Of a DNA stretch of 51,751 bases, positions 1-10,128 are shown one piece after another. How positions within the stretch are numbered: position 1 is the stretch's first letter; each line of letters opens with the position of its first letter. The DNA is from Actinomycetota bacterium. Its GTDB lineage: Bacteria; Actinomycetota; Thermoleophilia; RBG-16-64-13. The stretch spans positions 1 through 51,751 of the forward strand of contig JAAYZX010000056.1 in assembly GCA_012514635.1 (NCBI GenBank), given 5' to 3'. A program made the translations under genes and the position numbers. Under the pieces are notes generated by a model. The model had not been told where the DNA came from. It saw only the letters and a program-made list of their open reading frames with translations, and made no database searches.

Positions 1-1
1 G

Positions 2-364
2 CTAATACCAGAATCCTTTGAGAGTCGTGCGGTTGCACAGAAGGATGAACTGGTAGAGGCGTTGAATCGTGTGCGACTCTTGGCTCAGAAGAGCGCTCCT
101 GTGAAGTTGCTCTTCGACGAAGGAAATTTGATTATGTCGGCGCAATCACAGGATGTGGGTGCTGCAAAAGAGAGTCTACTTGTCCAATATGAGGGAGAAT
201 CCTTAGAGATTGGGTTCAATCCGGAATTTTTGCTGGCAGGAGCTATGTCTGTGCCGGATGAAGAGGTGGACATGCGGTTTATCAGTCCTTTACGACCCGG
301 TCTCCTTCGCGGAAAAGACGAAGATTTCTTGTATTTGATCATGCCTATCCGTCTCAATGATTGA
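2..364 (+). CDS. dnaN: DNA polymerase III beta clamp, 3' end (partial)
   Basis: C-terminal part of the sliding clamp that tethers the replicative polymerase to DNA; the window cuts off its 5' part. The visible 120 residues begin with LIPESFESRAV and end with the hallmark YLIMPIRLND, which matches the family's C-terminal P-M-R/P-L-like strand at the client-peptide pocket. The downstream S4-domain gene overlaps its stop codon by 4 bp (TTGA), the usual arrangement in the dnaA-dnaN-S4-recF-gyrB-gyrA block, so the replication origin and dnaA are expected just left of the window. Identity rests on this C-terminal domain plus synteny. Confidence 0.95.
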   Translation, partial: LIPESFESRAVAQKDELVEALNRVRLLAQKSAPVKLLFDEGNLIMSAQSQDVGAAKESLLVQYEGESLEIGFNPEFLLAGAMSVPDEEVDMRFISPLRPGLLRGKDEDFLYLIMPIRLND

Positions 365-666
365 TAAAAGAAGATTGTGTCGAGCTCAAAATAGAAGATA
401 TTGTGGATAACTCCGGGGATAGAGTGGATAAAGTTTTAACGGTGAATCCAGGAACTAATTTGGGACAGGCACTCAAACTTAGTGGGATGGTATTGTCGGG
501 CGGTGAAGCAAAAGTGGTCATCGCCGATGGTCTCGTCATGGTTAACGGTGAACCGGAGACCAGACGTGGCCGGAAACTGAGTAGCGGTGATGTAATCGAA
601 CTGAACGGCGCACGCGCCGAGGTGGCGGTGAGGAGCCGTGATACTGGCCCACATTCGGCTTGCTGA
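361..666 (+). CDS. Small S4-domain RNA-binding protein (YaaA-like)
   Basis: A 101-residue protein with one S4 RNA-binding fold; the core LGQALKLSGMVLSGGEAK is followed by GLVMVNGEPETRRGRKL and SGDVIEL, the classic S4 signature. Small S4 proteins between dnaN and recF are widespread in Gram-positive bacteria; a role in ribosome or RNA handling is inferred from the fold only. The TTG start overlaps the dnaN stop and the 3' end overlaps recF by 29 bp, so translation is probably coupled. The N-terminal ~35 residues are acidic and longer than in minimal family members. No other in-frame ATG or GTG lies close to the start. Confidence 0.85.
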   Translation: MIKEDCVELKIEDIVDNSGDRVDKVLTVNPGTNLGQALKLSGMVLSGGEAKVVIADGLVMVNGEPETRRGRKLSSGDVIELNGARAEVAVRSRDTGPHSAC

Positions 667-1816
667 CGTACGCTGTCACTGTGCCCTAGAGACGAATCTG
701 GGTCCGAGAATCAACGTGGTGGTGGGTGGAAACGGTGCAGGAAAGAGCTCTGTGTTGGAAGCGGTGTGTTTGGATTTACAGGGGAACTCTCCGCGAACGC
801 ATCGAGTGACGGACTGTATCAGTGTTGGAAAAGACCATCTGCGTGTGGAAATACTGCTTGTACCCGAGTCCGGGACGGAGCGTAATTCTGAAGAAGCTTG
901 TGCCGGTGCAGCAGACGCCGCGGGCCAAAGACAAACAACAGCAGCTGTGTCATTTATGCGCACGGGAGAGCGGAGACACACCGCGGATGGACGGGTGCTC
1001 AAGAAAGCCGACCGCTGGGCAAAGTTGGCGCCGGTCCACACGTTCTTTCCCGATGACCTACGGCTGATCAAAGGCGGTCCCAACAGGAGGCGACAATTTC
1101 TAGACGACCTCGTGAGCGCTCGAAACTCGGAATACGCATTGTCGGTCGGTCGCTATGCGAAGGCGTTGGCTCATCGGAATGCTCTCTTACAGCGTGGAGA
1201 TATCGGGAGTCAACACGATCCTTGGGAATGGATCTTGGCCGAGGAAGGTACGGCCATTGTCGAGACTCGGGCAGGAGAACTCGCGGTATTTGCACCTCTA
1301 TACACCTGTATCCATGGACGGCTCACGAGTGGGGTGAGCGAAGGAATCAAGTTGGTGTACAGGACTAACGTGGGAGGGTTGAACGTCGAGGAATACCGCA
1401 ATATATTGGCCGACCAGCGCGCCGGCGATTGTCGCCGGACATTCACTCATTCGGGCCCTCACCGCGATGATATTCGTTTCATGCTGGAAGGTATCGATTT
1501 GCGCGAAGCCGGCTCGCAGGGTGAACAACGCACTGCTCTTCTGGGGCTCATCCTCAGTGCCGCTGAATCCGTGGCTGCGTCCACATCCATACGCCCAATC
1601 TTGTTGCTGGACGATGTCATGAGCGAGCTCGATTACGCGCGGCGTCGCGCTCTTATCGCTCTTCTGGCAGAAGGTGGGCAGAGCATCGTTACCACCACAG
1701 ACCTCCATCACTTTGAGGAGGAAGAGATACAGGACATCACCGTCATTAGGTTGGAATCACCCTCCTCTTCGGGTACAGAAGTACGGCCTGACGATGAGAT
1801 GACGGAAGCCACATGA
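638..1816 (+). CDS. recF: DNA repair ATPase RecF
   Basis: SMC-like ABC ATPase that, with RecO and RecR, loads RecA at single-strand gaps. The Walker A loop is GGNGAGKSSVLEA near residue 30. The ABC signature SQGEQRTALLGLIL and the Walker B/D-loop LLLDDVMSELD lie in the C-terminal third, in the right order and spacing. At 392 residues it is in the normal size range. The GTG start lies inside the S4 gene, and the stop overlaps the next ATG (ATGA), so it belongs to the dnaN-S4-recF-dciA unit. A modest insertion near residues 85-105 (Ala/Gln-rich) precedes the lobe-II region. Confidence 0.95.
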   Translation: MILAHIRLADVRCHCALETNLGPRINVVVGGNGAGKSSVLEAVCLDLQGNSPRTHRVTDCISVGKDHLRVEILLVPESGTERNSEEACAGAADAAGQRQTTAAVSFMRTGERRHTADGRVLKKADRWAKLAPVHTFFPDDLRLIKGGPNRRRQFLDDLVSARNSEYALSVGRYAKALAHRNALLQRGDIGSQHDPWEWILAEEGTAIVETRAGELAVFAPLYTCIHGRLTSGVSEGIKLVYRTNVGGLNVEEYRNILADQRAGDCRRTFTHSGPHRDDIRFMLEGIDLREAGSQGEQRTALLGLILSAAESVAASTSIRPILLLDDVMSELDYARRRALIALLAEGGQSIVTTTDLHHFEEEEIQDITVIRLESPSSSGTEVRPDDEMTEAT

Positions 1817-2370
1817 GCGACTTCGAACGTCTGGGATCTATGTTGGGACGCGTGGTTCCAGGTCGCCGTCACAGAAAAGAGGCCCAGGTGGCGGCTGTGT
1901 GGGCAACCTGCGTTGGGCCGGAGATTGCTCAGAATGCTCGTCCTGTCTCGGTGCGGCGGGGAAGCCTGGTGGTTGCCACTTCGTCATCCGCCTGGGCACA
2001 CGCGCTGCAGCTGATGGAGTCCGACATCCTCTCTCGGTTGAACGCCGCCCTCGTCGGCGCCCAAGAGGGTGACGACTATGCGGATATCCGTCGTCTTGTG
2101 GTGCGCGCAGCGGGCTGGGAACGGGTTGCTGGGGCGGCGGCGCTGGGGGCGGCGGCGGACGGCAAAGGGTTCTGCGCCGGCGGGGAGGCGGCACCCGTGC
2201 CGCCTCCCCGCCGGCGGGCTCCGCTCCCTGCGCATCTGGAGGATGAAGTGCGGCGCGTACAGTCTGTGGCCTGTGATGAAGAGCTGGGTCAGGCAGTAGC
2301 GGGCGCCATGCGCGCGTGGTTGGACCGGAAGCTGCCCAGGACCGTGTCTGCGGAAGAAGGTGAGAATTGA
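1813..2370 (+). CDS. dciA: DUF721 / DciA-type protein
   Basis: The N-terminal ~100 residues carry the DUF721 pattern: basic start, then AAVWATCVGPEIAQNARPVS and RGSLVVATSSSAWAHALQLM. DciA proteins interact with the replicative helicase DnaB in bacteria lacking DnaC; this role is family knowledge, not shown here. The C-terminal half is Ala/Pro/Arg-rich and includes a stretch encoded by a perfect 20-bp inverted repeat. The start codon overlaps the recF stop (ATGA). The position between recF and gyrB is the standard actinobacterial location for this family. The gene symbol is by family, with orthology inferred from context. Confidence 0.8.
   Translation: MSDFERLGSMLGRVVPGRRHRKEAQVAAVWATCVGPEIAQNARPVSVRRGSLVVATSSSAWAHALQLMESDILSRLNAALVGAQEGDDYADIRRLVVRAAGWERVAGAAALGAAADGKGFCAGGEAAPVPPPRRRAPLPAHLEDEVRRVQSVACDEELGQAVAGAMRAWLDRKLPRTVSAEEGEN
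2175..2216 (+). repeat. Perfect 20-bp inverted repeat inside dciA
   Basis: Two 20-base arms, perfectly complementary and very GC-rich (left arm 2175-2194, right arm 2197-2216), are separated by only the dinucleotide CC. It lies in-frame in the variable linker of the DUF721 protein and encodes a Gly/Ala-Pro-Arg-rich segment. It would form a very stable hairpin in DNA or mRNA. It could be an in-frame palindromic insertion or a chance product of biased codons. Confidence 0.85.
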
Positions 2371-2520
2371 TCACCGGTGACTCCACCCGTGCGGCCCACC
2401 CTACACATGCCACGTATCCCGATTGGGCCGGCCAAACTACCGCTGCTGTCCGGGCTATCTATCCCGATCGGCATCGGATCGCCAAGAGAGGATTTCGTGC
2501 GCCGACAGCGTACTAACAAG

Positions 2521-2582
2521 TTGGAGATAACGGGGTCGGTATGGTATCATTCATTACACAGAAGAACCCTTTTTGCAGGGTT
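2521..2582 (+). promoter_or_regulatory. Putative gyrB promoter and short leader hairpin
   Basis: The 309-base gap between dciA and gyrB has no convincing gene. A sigma-70-like pair TTGGAG (2521) - 18 bp - TATCAT (2545) could start gyrBA transcription. It is followed by a 6-bp hairpin (AACCCT 2565-2570 / AGGGTT 2577-2582) and a few Ts, which could act as a weak attenuator. The motif TATCCCGAT occurs twice upstream (2415 and 2460). This is motif reading only, with no experimental support. Confidence 0.4.
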
Positions 2583-2649
2583 TTGAGGGTCCTATGCCTT
2601 CCCCGTTGCGTGCCGGTCTATGCCCCCCTCTGTCGATCGCGCCCGCTGA

Positions 2650-4737
<2,088 letters not shown>

Positions 4738-4755
4738 GAAGAGTCTGCGCCCGCC

Positions 4756-7275
4756 ATGCTGGAGACGTTGGAAGGCAAAATAGAACAGGTTGAGATCGCC
4801 GAGGAGATGCGCTCCTCGTATCTCGACTACGCTATGAGCGTTATCGTGGGCCGCGCTCTGCCCGATGTGCGCGACGGCCTGAAGCCGGTGCACCGTCGCG
4901 TGTTGTTCGGTATGCACGACGCCGGTATGCAGCCCAACCGGCCATACCGCAAGTGTGCGCGAGTGGTGGGCGACGTCATGGGGAGCTTCCATCCCCACGG
5001 CGATGCAGCCATTTACGACACGCTGGTGCGCATGGCACAGGACTTTTCCACTCGCTATCTGTTGGTTGACGGCCACGGCAACTTTGGATCGGTGGACGGC
5101 GATGCGGCGGCGGCCATGCGATACACCGAGTGTCGGTTGGCCCGGATCGCTACCGAGCTATTGCGTGATATCGAGTCGGAGACGGTGGACTTCGGCCCCA
5201 ATTACGACGAAAGCCGAGAGGAACCCAAGGTTCTTCCGGCCCGGTTCCCCAATCTGCTGGTCAACGGGAGCTCGGGGATCGCGGTGGGTATGGCCACTAA
5301 CATCCCACCGCACAACTTGGGAGAAACCATTGATGCTACAGTGGCCCTCATCGAGGACCCCACCCTGGATGTGGTCGCTCTCATGCAGTTCCTCAAGGGC
5401 CCTGATTTCCCCACGGGCGGCATCATCATCGGCCGGGAGGGCATCCGGGAGGCGTACCAGACGGGCCGCGGCAGGGTCATGGTGCGCGCCAAGGTCCACA
5501 CTGAGCCGCTCAAGCAGGGCAAGACCGCCCTCATTGTTACAGAGATTCCGTACCAGGTGAACAAAGCACAGCTGATCGAGAAGATCGCGGAACTGGTGCG
5601 TCAGAAGAAGATCAGCGAGATATCCGACCTGCGCGATGAGTCTGACCGTTCGGGGATGCGCGTCGTCATCGAACTGAAGCGCGAGGCCATCCCCAAGGTG
5701 GTGCTCAACAAGCTCTACAAGCACACCGCCATGCAGTCTACTTTCGGTGTCATCAACATAGCGCTTGTGAACGGTATTCCGCGTGTGCTCAATCTACGAG
5801 AGATGTTGAATTACTACATCGCTCACCAGAAGGATGTCATCACTCGGCGCACTCAGTACGAGCTGGACAAAGCTAAGAAGCGTGCCCACATCCTGCAAGG
5901 GCTGCTCATCGCCATCGCCAATCTGGATGAGGTTATCCGCATTATCCGCTCCAGCGAGGATACGGAGGCGGCCCGCAAGAACCTCATAGCGCGTTTCGGG
6001 CTCTCGGAAGAACAGGCTCAGGCCATCGTCGATCTTCGGCTGCGCCAACTTACCGCTCTGGAGCGGCACAAGCTGGAGGAGGAGCACCGGGATTTGATGG
6101 AGCGCATCGCTTACCTGGAAGCAGTGTTGGCCAGTGACGCCAAGGTGTATCAGATCATCCGGGAGGAGCTCTTGGAGGTCAAAGCTGCGTACGGGGATGA
6201 GCGACGCACAGAAATCGCTCCGTCCGAGGGCGAGATCGATATCGAGGACATGATCGCCGTTGAGGAGATGGTTATCTGCGTGACCAAGTCCGGCTACGTG
6301 AAGCGGATGCCGGTCTCCGGTTACCGCCTGCAGCACCGTGGCGGCATGGGTGTCAGCGGTATGGACCTCAAAGACGGTGATTACATCGAACACCTTTTCA
6401 TCACCACCACCCATCATTACATCCTCTTCGTTACCTCGCGGGGCAAAATCTATCGGTTGAAGGTGCACGAGTTGCCCTTGGGGAGTCGTCAGGCGAAGGG
6501 ACGGGCCTTAGTCAACCTGCTACCACTGGCCCAGGACGAACAGGTCAGGGCCGTCATTGCCACCAAGGACTTCAAAGATGCCGAGTACCTCGTCTTTGCC
6601 ACCCGCAACGGCCAGGTCAAGAAGACCGCCTTCAGCGCGTACGACACCCGGCTGCGGGCCGACGGCCTCATCGCCATCAACCTGCGCGAGGGCGACGAGC
6701 TCATCGCCGTAGAACTCACCGCCAAAGATGATGATCTGATCCTGGTTTCGTCCGAGGGCAAAGCCATCCGCTTCCACGAGACGGGGGTGAGTGCCACAGG
6801 GCGCGACACCATGGGCGTGATTGGCATGAACCTCCCCGTAGGACATCAGGTCGTGGGTATGGCCACCGCCCGCAATGATCTGGATCTGGTGTGTGTCACC
6901 ACCGGGGGTTACGGCAAGCGCACGTGCATGTCGGAATATCGTACCCAGAAGCGCGGAGGCCGAGGCGTCTTCACCATCAAGGACGCTCCCGGTCGCGGCG
7001 ACCTCGTGGCGGTCTGTCCGGCGCGGGAGGACCACGAACTTTTGCTCGTGACCCAGGAAGGGGTGCTCATACGTACGCCGGTGAAGCAGATCTCCTGTCT
7101 GGGGCGCAATACTATGGGTGTCCGCATCATGAGACTCAATGAAGGCGACCAAGTGTCAAGTGTGGCGCGTGTGGTGGCCGACGGGGAGGACAACGGAGCC
7201 GACGGAGCCGATGACGACGACTCTGCACAGGGCGACGAGATGTCACATGGTGACTCGCTGGACCTCTTCCACTGA
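4756..7275 (+). CDS. gyrA: DNA gyrase subunit A
   Basis: Breakage-reunion subunit of gyrase, 839 residues. The catalytic tyrosine is in AAAMRYTE (Tyr123). The quinolone-resistance-determining region reads GSFHPHGDAAIYD: the residue equivalent to E. coli Ser83 is Ala84, while the acidic Asp88 (Asp87 equivalent) is kept. The C-terminal beta-pinwheel contains the GyrA box QKRGGRG, which separates gyrase from topoisomerase IV. The protein ends in a strongly acidic tail. Its last 33 bp overlap the convergent PilB-like gene on the other strand. It is co-transcribed with gyrB judging by spacing. Confidence 0.97.
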   Translation: MLETLEGKIEQVEIAEEMRSSYLDYAMSVIVGRALPDVRDGLKPVHRRVLFGMHDAGMQPNRPYRKCARVVGDVMGSFHPHGDAAIYDTLVRMAQDFSTRYLLVDGHGNFGSVDGDAAAAMRYTECRLARIATELLRDIESETVDFGPNYDESREEPKVLPARFPNLLVNGSSGIAVGMATNIPPHNLGETIDATVALIEDPTLDVVALMQFLKGPDFPTGGIIIGREGIREAYQTGRGRVMVRAKVHTEPLKQGKTALIVTEIPYQVNKAQLIEKIAELVRQKKISEISDLRDESDRSGMRVVIELKREAIPKVVLNKLYKHTAMQSTFGVINIALVNGIPRVLNLREMLNYYIAHQKDVITRRTQYELDKAKKRAHILQGLLIAIANLDEVIRIIRSSEDTEAARKNLIARFGLSEEQAQAIVDLRLRQLTALERHKLEEEHRDLMERIAYLEAVLASDAKVYQIIREELLEVKAAYGDERRTEIAPSEGEIDIEDMIAVEEMVICVTKSGYVKRMPVSGYRLQHRGGMGVSGMDLKDGDYIEHLFITTTHHYILFVTSRGKIYRLKVHELPLGSRQAKGRALVNLLPLAQDEQVRAVIATKDFKDAEYLVFATRNGQVKKTAFSAYDTRLRADGLIAINLREGDELIAVELTAKDDDLILVSSEGKAIRFHETGVSATGRDTMGVIGMNLPVGHQVVGMATARNDLDLVCVTTGGYGKRTCMSEYRTQKRGGRGVFTIKDAPGRGDLVAVCPAREDHELLLVTQEGVLIRTPVKQISCLGRNTMGVRIMRLNEGDQVSSVARVVADGEDNGADGADDDDSAQGDEMSHGDSLDLFH

Positions 7276-8925
7276 GGTTATGCCGGAAAGCACCTTCTGC
7301 ACTCCATCCTCCCGGAGCGTCTTCATCCCACCCTTGTGAGCGGCCTCACGCACTTCGTCGGCCGTGGCTTGGTTAAGGATCAGTTGCCGTATTTCCTTGG
7401 ATATAGGGAGCACCTCAAAGAGACCGATACGACCGCTGTATCCGGTGTTGAAACACCGTCGACAGCCTACCGGACGGCGGACTTCAACCGTCTGGCGACC
7501 AAAGAATTCTCTGTCGGCGGCGGTCATGTTCGCCTGGTTCAGGTGTAACTTTTCCGCGCAGAAATGACACAGTTTGCGGGCAAGGCGCTGAGCCACCACG
7601 CACTCGAGCGACGAGGCTATCAAATACGGCGGCAATCCCATTTCCAGTAGGCGGGAAACGGTGGAGGGGGCATCGTTTGTGTGCAGCGTGGAGAGCACCA
7701 GATGTCCCGTCAGCGAAGCTTCGGTTGCGATCAGGGCGGTCTCGTAGTCGCGAATCTCCCCGATCATAATGATGTCGGGATCGCTGCGTACGAGAGAGCG
7801 TAGAGCGGCCGCAAAAGTCAGGCCAATGCCCGCCTTGGTCTGAGTTTGCAGGATACCGGACATCTTGCGTTCCACAGGGTCCTCTACCGTGTAGATTTTG
7901 ACGCCGGGTTGATTGAGCTCCTCCAGAGCGGCATACAGGGTTGTGGACTTGCCCGATCCTGTAGGTCCGGTGATGAGCACCTGGCCGTGCGGTTGTTGAA
8001 TGATGTTACGGAGTATCTCCAGCTCTTTAGGCTGCATGCCCAGATCTTCCAGCGAGATGGAAAACATGGAGACCTCGAGGAGCCGGATGGTGATGTTCTC
8101 ACCGTGAACGGTAGGGATGCTGGCGATACGTAGGTCTACCTCCCTGTCATCCGACACGTACGTAGCGCGTCCGTCCTGGGGAAGGCGCTTTTCGGCGATA
8201 TCCATATCACCCAGGATCTTGATGCGGGAGATGATGCCCGGCCTGCGCGAAATGGGCACAGTGGTCAGATGGTGCAACACGCCGTCCACCCTCAGGCGAA
8301 TGACCAGCCCATCCGCCTGAGGTTCTAAGTGGACGTCGGAGGCCCGCCGCTTCAGCGCTGTATCGAGCACCTCATCCACCAGGGTGACTACGGAGAAGTC
8401 CTGGGCCAGCTCCTCTTCTTCGAGGCTTCCCTCCCCCTCCGTTTCACCGTCCCCGCTCCCGTTGAGTCGTCCCTTGTGTGCGTAGAGGTAGTCGATCGTG
8501 TCTAGGATGCTGGTGGATGTGGCTACTACCGGGATGACCTCTTTGCCGGTGATGATGCGCACATCGTCTATGGTGATCACGTCCAATGGGTTGGACATGG
8601 CCAGTACGACCGAACTATCGCGGAAGTCGATGGGTATGGCCTGTCGCGCACGGACGAATTTCTCCGTTAGAAGGCTGACGGCGGCCGGGTTTGGGTAGAG
8701 GTCGGCCAGATTGACTACATCCAAGCCGCGCTGTGTGGAGAGGGCGTCGGCCAACTGTTCCTCGGAGACGAGATCCAGTGTCACCAGCGCTTCGCCGAGC
8801 TTGGCTCCTGTTTCTCGCTGATAATCGAGCCCTTTGCGCAGGTCTTCTCTGCTCAAGATATCCTGTGCCATCAAGATATCCCCCAGGCGCCGGGGGCTAT
8901 TTGCAGGTTTGGGGGTTTGGTTCAT
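7243..8925 (-). CDS. pilB: Type II/IV secretion assembly ATPase (PilB/GspE family)
   Basis: A 560-residue hexameric ATPase of type IV pilus or type II secretion machines. The N-terminal MshEN-type domain (RRLGDILMAQDILSREDL onward) is followed by Walker A GPTGSGKSTTLYAAL, Asp box and Walker B SDPDIIMIGEIRDYETA, His box LVLSTLHTNDAPS, and a tetracysteine zinc site (CHFC ... CRRC) near the C-terminus. The start is set at the ATG before NQTPKPANSP: the longer frame runs into the divergent protease promoter and looks non-coding. No pilin, PilC or PilT gene is nearby, so its machine must be encoded elsewhere. Its 3' end overlaps gyrA antisense. MshEN domains can bind c-di-GMP in some homologues; that is not demonstrable here. 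Confidence 0.88.
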   Translation of the reverse strand: MNQTPKPANSPRRLGDILMAQDILSREDLRKGLDYQRETGAKLGEALVTLDLVSEEQLADALSTQRGLDVVNLADLYPNPAAVSLLTEKFVRARQAIPIDFRDSSVVLAMSNPLDVITIDDVRIITGKEVIPVVATSTSILDTIDYLYAHKGRLNGSGDGETEGEGSLEEEELAQDFSVVTLVDEVLDTALKRRASDVHLEPQADGLVIRLRVDGVLHHLTTVPISRRPGIISRIKILGDMDIAEKRLPQDGRATYVSDDREVDLRIASIPTVHGENITIRLLEVSMFSISLEDLGMQPKELEILRNIIQQPHGQVLITGPTGSGKSTTLYAALEELNQPGVKIYTVEDPVERKMSGILQTQTKAGIGLTFAAALRSLVRSDPDIIMIGEIRDYETALIATEASLTGHLVLSTLHTNDAPSTVSRLLEMGLPPYLIASSLECVVAQRLARKLCHFCAEKLHLNQANMTAADREFFGRQTVEVRRPVGCRRCFNTGYSGRIGLFEVLPISKEIRQLILNQATADEVREAAHKGGMKTLREDGVQKVLSGITSVEEVQRVTM

Positions 8926-8979
8926 GTGTACTTGACTCGCTTCAGTATTGGAACAATAGCACGAGGGACGTTTGCTGTT

Positions 8980-8988
8980 TGTTATAAT
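8980..8988 (+). promoter_or_regulatory. Extended -10 promoter (TGTTATAAT)
   Basis: TG-n-TATAAT is a consensus extended -10 element in the AT-rich divergent region between the PilB-like gene and the zinc protease. It lacks a good -35 box, as expected for extended -10 promoters. Transcription would start near 8995, about 40 bases before the protease ATG. Confidence 0.55.
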
Positions 8989-9034
8989 TATCGACAATTG
9001 ACCGTGAATCTTGAAGGAGGGAGTGCAGAAAAAC

Positions 9035-9721
9035 ATGCCGCTCTTCCTATGGGACTGGACTCTGATACTGCTTGTTCCGGCCCTGCTTCTCACTATTTTT
9101 GCGCAGTTTCGCGTCTCTTCCACCTTCAACCAGTATAAGGACATCCCTTCCGCCCGCGGACTTACAGGCGCGCAGGGCGCGCGGATGCTCTTAGATGCCG
9201 CCGGCCTGGGGCATGTGGGTATTGAGGTGGAAGGTGGCAGACTGAGCGACCACTACGACCCACGCTCCAAGACGCTGACACTTAGCCCGGAAGTGGCCAA
9301 AAGCAACTCGTTGGCGGCGCTGGGCGTGGCGGCGCACGAAGCCGGCCACGCGCTTCAGGATGCCGAGAATTACGCCTTCTTGCGCGCGCGCAGCTTCATG
9401 GTGCAGGGGGCGGCGTTGGGCAGCAATCTGGGGTTTTTTCTCTTCTTCCTGGGTCTGGTTTTGGGCCGAAATGAGCTCGTGATGAACATCGGCATAGTAC
9501 TGTTCTCGGTGTTTGTGTTATTCACCTTAGTTACCCTCCCCGTGGAGTTCAATGCTTCGCGCCGGGCCTTGGCAGGTCTGGAGTCGCACGGCATCTTGGT
9601 GGGGGATGAGATAGGAGGAGCGCGGGCCGTGCTGAACGCGGCAGCCCTGACTTATGTGGCGGCAGCGCTTATGGCTCTGGTGAACCTGCTGCGTCTCTTG
9701 CTCATCAGTCGCAACCGCTGA
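9035..9721 (+). CDS. YugP-type membrane zinc metallopeptidase
   Basis: A 228-residue protein of the Zn_peptidase_2 (YugP) family. The zinc-binding HEAGH motif is at residues 101-105 (AAHEAGHALQDAENYAFLRAR region); four or so membrane segments are visible: one at the N-terminus, two in the middle and one at the end. The typical ARGLTGAQGARMLLDAAGL-like start of the soluble part matches the family. The ATG was chosen over upstream TTG/GTG codons; the AAGGAGG at 9014-9020 lies 14 bases upstream, a little far. A role in membrane protein turnover is assumed from family membership. It converges with a response regulator gene. Confidence 0.85.
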   Translation: MPLFLWDWTLILLVPALLLTIFAQFRVSSTFNQYKDIPSARGLTGAQGARMLLDAAGLGHVGIEVEGGRLSDHYDPRSKTLTLSPEVAKSNSLAALGVAAHEAGHALQDAENYAFLRARSFMVQGAALGSNLGFFLFFLGLVLGRNELVMNIGIVLFSVFVLFTLVTLPVEFNASRRALAGLESHGILVGDEIGGARAVLNAAALTYVAAALMALVNLLRLLLISRNR

Positions 9722-9744
9722 GCCGTGCCGCGTAGCCGCGTCCG

Positions 9745-9764
9745 GGAGTGCCGGCCGGCGCTCC
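9745..9764. terminator. Bidirectional hairpin between convergent genes
   Basis: GGAGTGC (9745-9751) pairs with GCGCTCC (9758-9764), extended inward by a CGGCCG palindrome. It sits between the stops of the zinc protease and the response regulator. No U-tract follows on either strand, so termination is possible but weakly supported. Confidence 0.4.
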
Positions 9765-9765
9765 T

Positions 9766-10128
9766 CTACGCGATGAACTGAGCTACGGCCTCCAGCACCT
9801 GGGATATGCGAAATGGCTTGGTAATGTAGCCGTCGACGCCGGCTTGCCGTCCACGCTCTTCGTCGCCGCGCATGGCTTTGGCCGTCAGGGCCACCACTGG
9901 TATGTCGGCCGTAGCTGCATCGGCCTTGATGGCGACGGTGGCGTCGTAGCCGTCCATCTCCGGCATCATGAGGTCCATCAGCACCAGATCGGGTTGGCCC
10001 GTCCGCGCCAGCGAGACGGCCTCCCGTCCGTTAGTCGCCCTGTCTACCTGATGCCCCATCGCCTCGAGCGACATGGACACGATGGTGAGAATATCTGGAT
10101 CGTCGTCGGCTATGAGAATGCGTGCCAT
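9766..10128 (-). CDS. Single-domain response regulator
   Basis: A 120-residue CheY-like receiver domain without an output domain. The acidic pocket is Asp8-Asp9, the phosphoacceptor is Asp52 in LVLMDLMMPEMDGYD, and the conserved Thr82 and Lys104 (YITKPF) complete the site. Its start overlaps the stop of the upstream histidine kinase by one base (TGATG), so the two are translated together and are most likely cognate. With no DNA-binding domain it would act by protein contact or phosphorelay. The target is not evident in the window. Confidence 0.92.
   Translation of the reverse strand: MARILIADDDPDILTIVSMSLEAMGHQVDRATNGREAVSLARTGQPDLVLMDLMMPEMDGYDATVAIKADAATADIPVVALTAKAMRGDEERGRQAGVDGYITKPFRISQVLEAVAQFIA

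Noticed and set aside
2377-2586. 69-codon frame between dciA and gyrB
   Set aside because: Composition is repetitive, there is no ribosome-binding site, and it crosses the likely gyrB promoter and hairpin.
8925-9144. 73-residue N-terminal extension of the PilB-like protein
   Set aside because: It would overlap the extended -10 promoter and start of the divergent protease, and its composition does not match the family N-terminus.
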